Shown: positions 44,701-55,660, counted from the stretch's first letter. The stretch: DNA of 64,000 nucleotides from Sphaerolaimus hirsutus (GCA_964036195.1 OZ038451.1:2546529-2610528), one strand, 5' to 3'. A program made the numbers and translations. The notes: generated by a model from the letters alone, not told the origin.

Positions 44701-46888
44701 ATTCTATATTTCAATTATCTTCATTCATTTTTCTACTATTATGCAAATGAAATACATTCTTTCAGGATGAAGTAAAGTGCATACCGCCACACAAACAATT
44801 CATCCACGTCACAGCATCCGGCAACAGCTACATTGTGGCAACAACGTGCAAAACGTAAATTTTTTTCTTTTACCATGGTACTTTTTTTTAGTGGTAGAAA
44901 AATGGCCAGGCGTAGAGACGCAGAGTATGCGTACAAATTGACCATAATTAAATGAATAAAACCTTGTGAACTAATTCCTAATCAATTACTCCATAGTAGT
45001 ATTATGATGAAAAACTGTAAACCATATTTACTCGAAATACCCACAGGGTTTTTTTTCACAGTCATAGGAAAAATTGAGACATCCAACTAGTGATGGAAAT
45101 GGAAGTGATGGAAAGGCACCGGGGCACCAGCACCGGTGCTGGTGCAGTGCGGTGCCATTTTTCAGGGGTGCGGAGGTATTTTGTGGAAATATGGTAATAT
45201 TTGATACATACGTTTCCATACCATGTGTGATGAGTATACACATGTACAATTGTACCCCCTTTTCCAGCTACAGCCTGATGAACCGCACTGACGCCTGGGA
45301 TCAGACTACATACCCGATCGGTCCGGAACGCATCTTCCAGCTGAACGTGCCAGTTGGCCATGTCGCTCAGGTATGCGACCACCAGCACAGGGTGATCCTG
45401 CCGCACATTGGCGCTGGAAACCCCGTGCCGCACCACAAGTTTGTCATCAAGCAGTGGAACGTGTCGCACCCGGACGTTGTCGAAGCCAAGAAATGTGAGA
45501 TTTCTTGCACTTTTATCACTTTCACTATACCACCTTTGTTAAAAAGTATTTACATTTACTCATTAAGTGTGTATAGTCGCGAATAGTTATGCAAAAGCAG
45601 GCGCTTGTGCCAAAATAAAAAGCCATGGCGCTTCTGGCGTTTGGAGTTAATTTTCTCACCATTTTTCTGGCACCATTTGCATTATTTCCATCACTAGTTG
45701 AGAATGTCTGAATACGTTTATGTTTCCTCCAAAAAATACTGGTACTAAAAAGTTATAAAAAAACAGACATCGTATAAGTAAAAAGACATTTGTGGAGAAA
45801 CGAAAGACCGAATGATCCTCAAAATCTTCAAAAGTAGCCTCAACCTATAGTAAAAAGTAATACAGGTTTACCTCGAAAATGTACTTTGAATAACACAACA
45901 CTATATTACATAACCACAAACAACACAACGTAGTGTTGGATGCGGCGACCAAACTCATGACGGATGCCAAGTAAACACAAGCCCACATCCAGAAAATGAA
46001 TGACGGGCAAATAAAGGCCACAACCGTTAGTTTAATTGCTCCACATGCTATGAAAGGCGGTGTTTACACGCAATGACTGTGTGACGACCATGGCTTGATT
46101 TTTTTACCATTTTTGGGGGATGAGAATGAAATGTTTGACATTTGTGATGGCTTGATCAAAAATGATTTATCAGCCTCATCACCTAGAAAAAATGTCAAAT
46201 GGCAGATATTTCATTATCATGAATACTACATCATATTTTTTTCTTGTCATAACACTGTGTCGTGGGTTGTCGCCAAAACTTGTTCAACAAGGTTCATAGT
46301 ACAAAAATGTCTGCGACAGTCTGTGATGACAGGAAAAAGGTATGATCTAGTGTGCATGATTGTGAAATATCTTGGGTTGATTTTTTTATTAGGTTGTGGG
46401 CATGTATTACCATATCACATGTTTCATTCTCCACAAATGTTCAAAAAATGAAAACATTTGTGGTCACACGTAGGGTTCAAACGGGATACCGATCACTATC
46501 CCGGATCCCGTGAAATTCCGGGATTTAGCATTCCCAATCCCGATCCCGAAAACCCCAATCCTGATCCTGATCCCGATCCAGAAATCTCAAAAAGTGAATC
46601 CCGATCCTGATCCCAATCACAAAAAGTCAATCCCGTTTGAACCCTAGTCACACGGTCATTGGCAGTAAACAAGCCCTTAAAGTCGGAAGTGCACACACAC
46701 AACAATGTAAATGTCAATCAATGTAGGTGAAAACCGTGTCGGCAACGAAGAATAACTGGGCCTTGTGGGTGATCATAGCTGGCAGCACCGCTACTGTACT
46801 GTCTATCTTCTGCGCCTGTTTCTGCTTCATGAAATTTTACTGTTGTGTGCCCAGGCGCCCATTGAACTACGAAATGTGCGCCATGTGA
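38744..46888 (+). CDS. Gene D: multi-exon type I membrane glycoprotein
   Basis: Exons: 38744-39052, 39748-39864, 40152-40335, 44335-44427, 44605-44693, 44766-44854, 45268-45494, 46727-46888. The first seven join in phase with GT-AG sites. The start Met opens a signal peptide (MHAITIIALIVMISPLCA). Exon 3 has a basic site ending DKR (residues about 163-165) followed by a hydrophobic Ala/Gly stretch AIGAVIGVLARGG, like a cleavage site and fusion peptide. Exons 4-7 are Cys-rich with N-glycosylation sites (NRT, NVS). The last exon has a TM helix and a Cys/Arg tail. Exon 7 ends in phase 1 but the last exon reads as TM protein in phase 0, so one exon is missing from my model or the gene is broken. 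Architecture fits a viral-type glycoprotein or a host surface protein; I do not recognise it. Confidence 0.5.
40336..41338 (+). other. Intron 3 of gene D, left of the BEL fragment
   Basis: AT-rich with CCGTATTT-type G-rich repeats near 40560-40600 and 40990-41090. I found no exon here that keeps phase 1; the short frame after 41261 meets a stop at once in that phase. Confidence 0.4.
41339..42587 (-). repeat. 3' LTR of BEL copy III
   Basis: 1249 bp, starting TGTGATGAAG and ending GGTCAGAACA on the + strand. It is shorter than the copy II LTRs by several small deletions, including one near 42085-42160, so it is an older or separate lineage. Confidence 0.9.
42630..44236 (-). CDS. Envelope-like glycoprotein, uninterrupted C-terminal two-thirds (copy III)
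   Basis: The frame is open from the truncation point to the stop at 42630. It covers the later ectodomain, Gly/Ala-rich membrane-proximal segment, TM helix, Cys-rich tail and basic region, as in copy II. It is open where copy II has a TGA (CGA at 43916-43914). The N-terminal ectodomain, the signal peptide and all Pol are absent, so by itself it lacks a start and secretion signal. Confidence 0.85.
45084..45700. repeat. Inverted TAGTGATGG ends around exon 7 of gene D
   Basis: A perfect 15-bp inverted pair, CAACTAGTGATGGAA at 45084-45098 and TTCCATCACTAGTTG at 45686-45700, encloses exon 7. Next to each end are GGCACC/GGTGCC-type words typical of the 2844-4455 repeat family. Confidence 0.6.
46471..46646. 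mobile_element. Short MITE with TA ends and CCCGATCC core
   Basis: Perfect inverted ends TAGGGTTCAAACGGGAT (46471-46487) and ATCCCGTTTGAACCCTA (46630-46646). The outer TA on both sides fits a TA target-site duplication, as for Tc1/mariner-type elements. The core is repeated CCCGATCC/CCTGATCC. No coding capacity. It lies in the last intron of gene D. Confidence 0.8.
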
Positions 46889-47167
46889 ATGATGGTATCT
46901 ACATTTTTTGGGGATGCTTTTTCTCTGTGTTTTTCGGTCGTATAGGTTTCACAGTGATTCAATTACTGCGTCGAAAAAATATCATTGACAATAACCTCCT
47001 CGAATAACTGCTTGATTACTTCAGTACTGTGCAGTGTTCCTAATTTTCGAAAATAATCCCTGCAAAAATCCTCATTCATAAAATGAGATGAAAAAATAAA
47101 TATATTCAGGAGTTATTCAAGGATACACGTACACCGTACCTGGAAATCCCCCCCCATGTTTGCATGT
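46889..47167. other. Downstream of gene D
   Basis: AT-rich, no gene seen. AATAAA lies at 47096-47101. A short C run and CCTCGAATAA/CAAGGATACACG words belong to the CCGTATTT-type repeat set. Confidence 0.4.
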
Positions 47168-47858
47168 TAATTAGGTAAATTAGCACCAGCATGCACAATA
47201 TTTGTGCAAGATGGTTACAGATTTTTTAGGGGTGTACATTTATTTTGATTTGTATAAAATGTGACATGCGTTTACTCCTTAGTTTAGTGAGCTCACATGC
47301 CAAGTGTCAGGTCAGAGCAGTTAGTGGTTTTTCTGTTTGTTTTTTACGCTTTCATTTTTGTTGTTCACTATAATTTTGTATAGTGAACGAAATCTAATGA
47401 CTGGGGACTGGTCGCTGGCAATAGGAATGGCCCCAACCATTTCTTTCCAGTAAACAAACAATTCTATTCGCTGACCGAGGACGTTCATCCCCGACAGGAA
47501 AGAGGGGTCTGTCCACTGTCCACTGATGAACGTCCAGCGGGACCAAAATTGTTTGTTTACTGGAAAGAAACATTTGGGGCCATTTCTATTGCCACCAGGG
47601 CCGGTATCGCGGTGAAAATTTGTTCACAAAACAAAAATACAGTGAACGACAAAAATGAAAGCGTAAAAAAAACCAACAGAAGAACCACTAACTGCTCTGA
47701 CCTGACACTTGGCATGCATACTGAAGAAATGAACTCACTTAGTGAAGGAGTACATGCATGCCAAAATTGAGACAAATCGAGAAAATTTATACACCGCCCA
47801 AACAATATGCATCCGCATGTCTAACCATCTTGCAGAAATGTTGTACATGCTAATTTGG
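47168..47858. repeat. Foldback element with about 330-bp arms
   Basis: Left arm about 47168-47489 and right arm about 47526-47858 are diverged inverted copies. Matching landmarks include CAAGATGGTTA, a TTCACTATA/TATAGTGAA palindrome, and TCCAGTAAACAAACAAT. The centre carries GACGTTCATCCCCGAC, a diverged form of the unit repeated at 53954-54215. Confidence 0.75.
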
Positions 47859-49559
47859 TGATAATTAACCCACTTGAAATGCAAACAATCCATACACAAC
47901 AATTATTGACTTTTTTTTGTTATTTGAAAATTTTTATTTTTAGCGTGGATTTCATCATACCGCCAGGTGCCAGGCATGACGCTTTTACATCACTAGCTTT
48001 GCGCCGCTTCACAAACTAATATTCTGTTTTGAAATGTTATTGATGTTGCATTAAATTGTTATTTTACATTTTTATTTTATGTTTTTTTACATTGATAAGG
48101 GCCACTTTTAACTGTTGTTGAACATGGGAAGTAGAAATGCTAAATGCTTCACACCTTTCACATTTGTTTGTTTCCTTCAATATATTTGTGTTTAGTGGAT
48201 AAAATTTTTTTGTATGCTGTCAAAAATGATGTTTTTTTCATAGAAATGTGTGTCAAAAAGACTTTTGAAGTTTTAAAAATTCCTGCAAATGCTACATAAA
48301 CACCCTTGAATAACTCCCTAATCTATTCAGTACTGTGTGGTTGTCTTCTTACGAAAGGTACAACAATCACCCATGCAAAAATCTTTTTTCATAAAATATA
48401 AAATAAATGAGAAATTAATCTATTCGGGACTTATTCAAGGATTGAAGGATGTACTCTGTATTTCTGCCGAAATCACACCTCCGGGTTGCCCAGATGTTTA
48501 CTATTACATAGTGAACATTCTTAGTACGAGCGTGGATTTCATCATACTTTCTTTGATGTACATACAGCGGGGGGGGGGGGGGGGGGGGGGTTCGAGGAGA
48601 TATGCACTTTTAATTTTCTGTTTTTCATTTTCTGAATTGGCTGTTTTGGAATAGTTCAACTGTTACAAAGTTGCCTTCTAGACAAATTTCATTTTAATTT
48701 GCATGTTGATAAGGCTTTAGGCCGCTTTGCAAACTTGTGTTCTGAAATGTCATTGATGGCGAAGTAAATTGTTATTGTATTTACATGTTGATACAAATTT
48801 GCATCGATTTGAACTCGCGTTGCACTTTGGACATGGAAATGCTGAATGTTCCTCCTTTCACATTTTGTGTTTCATTCAAGGTATTTAAATATAGTGCATG
48901 ATAATAAGCAGTCTGATTACATTTACTTTCGCCATTGTATGAGAACTGGATAATGGTATCAAAAATGATGTCTACTTGTGGACAATTTCTGTTTAACTGA
49001 ATGAATCCATCAAAACAATTCCCCTAAATACACAGAAATTATTAACTGCAAAAAATACAAATTGGCACATACAAAAATCTAAATACAAAAATAAAGTACC
49101 GTATTTCTTCTAATAGAAGAGCTTCATTCTTTTTTTTCATCAACTTTTTTACCTACTGTTCTATTAGAGGTGCCGTTCTACTGGAAACTGCTGTTCTATT
49201 TTTTTCACCAAAATTTTCAAATTTCTCATTTCAAAAAAGCTTTATTTTAAATGAATTGAGCAATATTTCAATATCAGAGAATCAATTTCAGATGTAAGAC
49301 ATATTTGAATGTTTTGCATGTTATCACCATCCATCTTTATCAATTTTTGTGCTTTGGCACACTCCCAACATTACACCTACATGCCATTATATTTGAGGTG
49401 TTGTTCTATTGCAGGTAAGCCCTTCTATGTTAGAAAATACGGTATTGACCTTAATTGCATTACAAAATCATGGAAAAAATGGTACATTTGACAAACATAT
49501 CGCCAAACCAAGAAAAACATTTGAAACATTGAAAAATAACCCAAAACACAACTTATAGA
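47859..49559. other. Intergenic DNA with repeats
   Basis: No supported exon. Contains a run of about 24 G at 48569-48592, ACCGTATTTCTTCTAATAG at 49097, and GTTCTATT words up to an AAATACGGTA end near 49435. The rest is AT-rich. Confidence 0.4.
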
Positions 49560-50413
49560 TCACACATTATGCATGACGCGGTTGCCCTGAATGAATTTTT
49601 TGTGGTAAGTGAAAAAAACTACCACCAGGGAAACGAGAACGATGATGGCGGTCACCTGTCCCACAACCAGCATGTGCATAGCCCACCTGCTGCGCAGATC
49701 TTCCTGCATTGCGATAAATACAAATTGTACACTTTATTATGCAACCACGAGTAAATCAATAAAATCTACGAATCTGAACAAGCATACTACCGACTACAGA
49801 TCATACTTGTCCAAGAGCTTAAGCGCTTCCAACAGCTTTCCATGAGAATGACCAGATTTGGACAACGAAACAGCTTATTTAAATTCGCAGGATTTTGTAT
49901 TTCGGCCAAGGTAAAACACATGCATTAAATAAAATGATCCACCATATTTACTAACCATGGATCAATCAATCAATGTCATCTTCATAGGATCTTATTCAAA
50001 CAGGGAGCTGTTCAAAATGCACGTTTTCGTGAGGATATCATCGTATGTAACAGGGATCTCCAAGGCGGACTTAATTGAGGGCTCAATCGAGGAGAAGCAG
50101 CAGCTCCAACAATTTCTAAGTGATAGGTTTTTTGCACTATCTTGGCGTACCACGCAGAAATTGTGCAATGACATTCACTACTAAACGGAACTCACCATCT
50201 GGGGTAACTGTTGCATCTTGGCGGTGAGGTCGTACAGCTTGGTGAAGAGCTTGCACATGACCGTGGTGCACGGCTGCGTCATGTTCGCCCCGTTGAGCGC
50301 CTCGGCCAGCCAACCGTCGGTCGTGTTGCTCAGATGAATATCAACGTTACGCCGGTTGCGAGACAGCACGTCTGTGCTGCTCTCATTATCCAACAAGGAT
50401 GCTTCCGTCAAAC
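49560..50413 (-). CDS. Gene E: membrane-protein gene or fragment (copy 1)
   Basis: Two exons join in phase 0: 50413-50196 and 49703-49560 (stop). The first begins in phase 1, so an upstream exon is missing from view. It encodes a Ser/Arg region, then GWLAEALNGANMTQPCTT with two Cys and N-glycosylation sites, and a helical end. The second encodes AMHMLVVGQ then a TM helix and a short basic tail ending VMHNV. It is a close paralogue of 51894-52990. Function unknown; likely a type I membrane protein end. Confidence 0.5.
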
Positions 50414-50454
50414 CTATGGATTACAGGCTATTCATTTTAATGTGATCTCATGGG

Positions 50455-50846
50455 CCATGCTTAACCGATACCAAATTTAGACCGGGACACCGCACACATT
50501 TAATTGACACATTTAATTATACCCGGCATGCTGACAGTAGGCAATAAAACACATGACCTAATGATTTGGAAGGTGAACATCTATAAGAAGTATGAAAATT
50601 TCCAATTTTTGATGTAAATTAGATAAAAATTACTCAAAAGCGCTCCAGATACATAAATAGCTAGGCAATGCATGGGGGGGGTTCAGGGAAAAGTTGCCAA
50701 AAAAATGACTGCCAGGATAGATACATTGATAGATAGATAAATAAGATCGCTGGGGTGGGGTTACACGTTGACATGGATGACACAAAATTTAATGTGTGTT
50801 AGGTCTAGATGTGGGATGGGTTTAGAGGTTGGATGACACGGGCTCA
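50455..50846 (-). repeat. MITE-like repeat, inverted partner of 34120-34516
   Basis: Reverse-oriented relative of the 34-kb copy, sharing the TCTAGATGTGGGATGGGTTTAG words, a G run, and GATAGATAGATAAATAAG. Starts about 40 bp upstream of the gene E exon. Confidence 0.6.
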
Positions 50847-51893
50847 TTTCATGCACCAGTCTTCTTTTAACTATGCCAAACTTTGACTAAACCAAAAGGA
50901 AGAGGGTCAAAATGGAACTACACTGAACTTACACACTGTAGTGTGTGAACGTAACTTCTTTACTACTTTAACAAGATTTAACAAGATGTTCCATCATTCA
51001 GAAACATTTATTGGAAAAATATAAAAAGTGAAACAAACAGAAAAAAAACAGCAGCGCCACCATGGTCATGAAGCTGACGAAACCCATTGTAATGATTTCT
51101 GTTGTTCAAGAGCTACAAATCAATTTTCAAAAGAATGTGACGATTTTGCAGGGAGTGCAAATATGAAAGAACATTTACTTGCCCACATGTGCCATTCACT
51201 CACAAAGTGTCCATCATAAACAGTTAACATTATCGCAATTGTCTGTCAAGCTATGGGACTTCTGCTATATTATATTTTCGCGGGGTCAATATCGTGTGCG
51301 AAACATTATGTCCGCCTGGATTCCCGTCCAGAGAATCAAATAGAATAAAATTATAGCAACTCATACTAATAAAAAAAGTAGCGAATAACAAAGCCATATA
51401 TGAAAATACACTAAACAACATAATACTGTTTTGTTTTTACTGTTTTGTTTTTACTGAATGCATTTAGCTTCAAAGTGCATTTCCATGCTAAGTGTACTGT
51501 TCGCCGAGTATACGGCCGGACATAATTTTCAACACACACCATTGACCCCGCGAAAACAATATGACCAAAATCCCGTAAAACAGACGTTGCATGTGATGAG
51601 TGCATAAACAATTAAGTAACACAATCCTTGCAATAAACATTTGAATGGCAGATGTTGCATTCTTGTTTGAAATTGGGCGCCAAAAATTCAATGTGCATGG
51701 TGTATTTAATTATCACTGAATACAATTTCAATTTTACACCAACGCTTTAAAAGTTACACAAGTATAAAACAGACAAATAAATAATCAATAATATAAAATA
51801 CCATGAGACTACTCACAAAAACAAATATCATAGTATTTTTAAACAAATTTCGTAATTTGCCAAATTAAAAAATTCGCCAGAGAACAAAAAATT
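50847..51893. other. AT-rich intergenic DNA
   Basis: Lies between genes E and F. I see no exon with matching phase and no named repeat. Several short frames are AT-driven. Confidence 0.4.
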
Positions 51894-52990
51894 TCACACT
51901 TTATGCAGGACGCGATTGCCCTGCATGAACTTTTTGTAGTAGGTGAGAAAAGCTGCACTGATGGCCACGAGAATGATGACGGCCATTATGATGAGATGTC
52001 CGTCAACCAGCACGTGCATCGCTGACGTGCTGTGCAGATCTTTCTGTGTTGCGATAGATGGATAAGGAAAAAACACTAGCACTGTAATATATAACCACGA
52101 TGAAACAATAACCACCCTCTCAAAGAAACCCCACTCAACCTTTCATGTTGAAATAATAAACCCAATGGGGTTTTTCTAGGTATTACGGTAGTTTGATATG
52201 TTTCACACAGCGTGAAACAGAGTGTTATTTCATCCTAAGTCAACTCTTACCTTTAAGGGGGATATTTCGAGAGGTGATATTTTGAGGAAATTCGCTAACT
52301 CTGTTCATTTTGGCAATGAAACATCAGATTGGAATTATTGATGCGTGGTATGCAGATACCATGCAATTTCAAGCAGTTTGAGCACAGTAAAAGAAATGTG
52401 ACAAACAAGTCAAACCCATTTAAGAACAACAGTATTATCAATAACATCTCACTCTTGAGTGTAGTACGCAAATATCCAATGTGGACTTTTTTGAGTACAG
52501 TGGAATTATTCAAGGGGACGGTAGGTATTTACTTTTTTTTCAAGGACAACTTCATCTACTGAGTGATGCAAAACAGGTATTCATTCAAGCTTCCGTACTT
52601 TACGTGGAGATGGTATTATTCAAGGGGGGTATTCAAGTTCTCAATCGAGTATAAGCAGCAGCAGCTCTACCGATTTCGACAACAATTTCTAAGTGATAGG
52701 TTTTGTGCACTATCTTAAAGTACCATGCAGGAATCGTGCGACGCCATCCACTACCTTAACTAAGTAAGCACAGAAAATCAGAGCACTCACAACTTTGGTG
52801 AAGAGCTCGCACATGGCCGTGGTGCACGGCTGCGTTGTGTTCGCCCCATTGAGTGCCTCGGCCAGCCAGGCGGGCGCCTCGGTCGTCTTGTGCAAATGCA
52901 CCGAACTGCCGCCGACTGAGCAACGGAAACGCAAACGCGACAACACCTCAGTGCTGTTGCGCACATAATCGAAAGCCTTTGGAGCAAAAT
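51894..52990 (-). CDS. Gene F: membrane-protein gene or fragment (copy 2)
   Basis: Exons 52990-52791 (starts phase 1, ends phase 0 at GTGAGT) and 52043-51894 (phase 0 to TGA). The first shares WLAEALNGANTTQPCTTAMCELF with gene E; the second shares AMHVLVDG, a TM helix and a YYKKFMQGNRVLHKV tail. The two copies are in tandem on the minus strand, about 2.5 kb apart. Exon 1 of gene F is shorter at its 3' end than that of gene E. Upstream exons are not identified. Confidence 0.5.
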
Positions 52991-53940
52991 CTGAGTGGGA
53001 TACAAGGGATACACTTTACAATGATAAAATAATATATAAATAAACAAAACATTTAAAACTAAAACATTTAAAAAGAAATAGAAAAATTGTGATCGAACAT
53101 TTTGCAAAACATTGAAACAATCTTTTTCAATTCACTAATTGAATTACAGTACACTTTTCACATTTAATTTTTCATTTACTGTATATTTTTACCATGAACA
53201 AAATTGTAACAGCACCTTCTACACTGTCATGACTGTCACTATCTGTATTCAATTTTGCACAAAAACTGTACACTTCCATGGCCTTTCCATGGACAATCGG
53301 AAAATCGAAATCGGGATCGGAAAATGGTAAAAACTTTTGCAACAGCCCAAAAACAAAACTCAATCAGGAAACAAACCAATAACGGCTCCGGTTAAGTATG
53401 CCAAGGAGCCAATGACCGACATCCTCGCTATTTATAATGGTTGAAATAGATGTGCGGTAGTAACAATAGCAAATAAGTGACAAGAGTGCTAAAGTTTCTC
53501 CTTTTATACAACAGTTCACTCTATGCCGCTTCATTCACTGACCCTTTTCCCATTGCAAAATAGAGATAATGACACAATAAATACCTGATTGTAAAAAATG
53601 GTCAAATGCATAACCTACCAAAGTAATTCCCGCTGTGCACCACGGGTCATCGTAAATCGCAATCTCGATCATTTGGAGATAAAAAATGGTGCCGCAGGCC
53701 ATATGCAAACAGATAACAGATAGATGTTCTATTTTCCCATCAACTTTTACCCACCCATCTATTGGAGGGTGCAATTCTCTTGATTTCATGACCGCAAAAA
53801 TGTGCCAAAAAGTGCCACACTATTGGGGTTGTCGTTCTATTAGGAGAAACGCTGAAAAACAAAAACGAAAACAAAAAACGGACAACGAACGAAATGAAGC
53901 AAAAAACGCTTGATTTCCCAAAAATAGTGGTGTCGAAAAA
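52991..53940. other. Upstream of gene F
   Basis: AT-rich. Exon-like pieces on the minus strand (a hydrophobic Gly-containing one near 53415-53370 and one near 53672-53620) could be missing 5' exons, but phases do not settle it. GTTCTATT words near 53725-53845 belong to the dispersed repeat set. Confidence 0.3.
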
Positions 53941-53953
53941 AAAATTTACAAAC

Positions 53954-54215
53954 GGGGACGAATGACCCCGACCGGGGCCACTAATTTTCTTATAATATTT
54001 CTTACCAAAATATTTCTTACCGGGGTCGTTTGGCCCCGGTCGGGGACAATTACCACAAACTGCAAAAAAGTACCATTAATTTTTGTGTGGTACCGGGGCC
54101 GATCGACCCCGATCGGGGACAAAAATTCTTTGTTTACTGAAAAAAAAATTTTCTATCCGGGGACGTTCGGCCCCGATCGGGGACATTTTGATTTTGCCGG
54201 GGACCCGACCCCGGC
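53954..54215. repeat. GC-rich GGGGACG/CCCCGA minisatellite
   Basis: Five related units (53954, 54022, 54095, 54159 and partial 54199) of the form GGGGNCG-GACCCCG-CCGGGGAC, separated by AT-rich spacers of about 14-47 bp. Each unit is itself nearly palindromic. The downstream 54230-54500 matches the right arm of the 47-kb foldback element, so the array is part of a related element. Confidence 0.75.
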
Positions 54216-54545
54216 AATATTTCAAGCACTGTACAAAAATACAGTGATTGAAAAAAATTAAAGCGTGAAAAAAATGACAACCGCTAACCGCGCTGAGCTG
54301 AAATTTTGCATGCGAACTAACCACATGCATGAGTACACACATGCAAAAATTGAGCCAAATCGATAAACTTTTACATACCGTCCAGACAAAAATTCGTCAG
54401 CGTGTTTAAACGTCCTGCGGAAATTTTGCGCATGCTTCTTTGGTTATAATTACCTTAATTAACATGCAAATAACCTGTAGAAACCAATTTTTAATTTTTG
54501 TATTTTTTTAATTTCTTGCCGGGTTCCGGTCCCCGGCCGGGACCT
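54216..54545. repeat. Arm-like sequence related to the 47-kb foldback element
   Basis: Aligns with 47625-47858: AAAATACAGTGA, AAAGCGT, GCATGCATGAGTACA-like words, TGAGCCAAATCGA, and TTATAATTACC. It ends in another GGTTCCGGTCCCCGGCC unit near 54525-54545. Only one arm is clear here. Confidence 0.6.
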
Positions 54546-55419
54546 GTGTAAATAGCCGACATTTGACATGACACTTGACAGTTTGCATGATAATTGACAC
54601 TTTACTTTACATTTGTCACAACAATTGACACTTTGCATGACATTTTACAAATGCACCCAGCACACTCCAGTAGGTAGTCCTACTACTGAAAATGCAAACC
54701 ATTGTTATCAATAATTGTAACTTTACACTTCCAGCTAGCTAACGATACCTACTGCATGTAACTTTTGTAAAGTAATGGAAAAATTTGTCGCAGGTTTTTC
54801 ATGTATAGGTGTCATTATAACATTTTTATCTGGCCTTGCATGCATGATTCTGATTTTGTGTATAATTTTTGTAAAATTATAGTAAATTTTTTGTAAAATG
54901 GTGTCATTTTATTTTATTAATGACTTTTGAGAATAAAATAAAATGAAACAAGAATAGAAAATACAATTTTCATACAATTTGTATACAAATAATTTTTATA
55001 AAACCAACCCTGGTCATGAATGGATCTGCCCCAATATCAGTCAGCAAGCTACAAAATGGTTTTGTTAACAGTTCCTTCATAATCAAAGTTGGTGTGTTCC
55101 CATTCAGTGGCTGTGTTGAAAAATGTGGACTTCATGGCATACAAAAAGGTATGGTATGAAACCAGAGGTGTTAAGTGTACTGAACAGTAAACATAAAGAT
55201 AGAGTATTTTTATTTTACACATGAGTACAGAAAATGTAAAGTATTCTATTTTTACTTTTACACTGCATAAATGGTGAGTAAAATGAGTTTTTTTCCAGAG
55301 AAAACGTAAAAATAAGTATTTTTTCTATGGAAAATGTAAAATCTTTGGCACCATTTTGGTGTGGAGATGGGTGGGTTGTGAGGGGGTGGAAAAGTTGCTG
55401 GGAGTTACCATGACCCAGG
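54546..55419. other. AT-rich intergenic DNA
   Basis: The first 110 bp consist of degenerate TGACACTTTACATTTGACA words. The rest shows no coding signal. Confidence 0.45.
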
Positions 55420-55660
55420 GTCTCCTAGGGGGGGGGGGGGGGGCTGGGGGGGCTGCCCCCCCCCCAAATATGCCAGCTATCTATCTATCTCGGAGGCCGC
55501 TCAGCTATCTATCTATCCGGAGGCTGCTCAGCTATCTATCTCTCCCGGAGGCCGCTCAGCTATCTATCTATCCCGGAGGCCGCTCAGCTATCTATCTATC
55601 CCGGAGGCAAATTTTTTGGCTATCTATACCCGAATCGGCCAGCTATCTGTACATGGTCGG
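55420..55660. repeat. CTATCTATC-CGGAGGCC minisatellite
   Basis: A G run and a C run, then about five units of roughly 30 bp with the pattern GCTCAGCTATCTATCTATCC then CGGAGGC. An open frame runs through it only because the unit lacks stops; it is not a gene. Related CTATCTATCC words occur at 34230 and, inverted, at 50735. Confidence 0.8.

Noticed and set aside
46496..46717. Gly/Ser-repeat frame on the minus strand
   Set aside because: Translation of the CCCGATCC core of the MITE.
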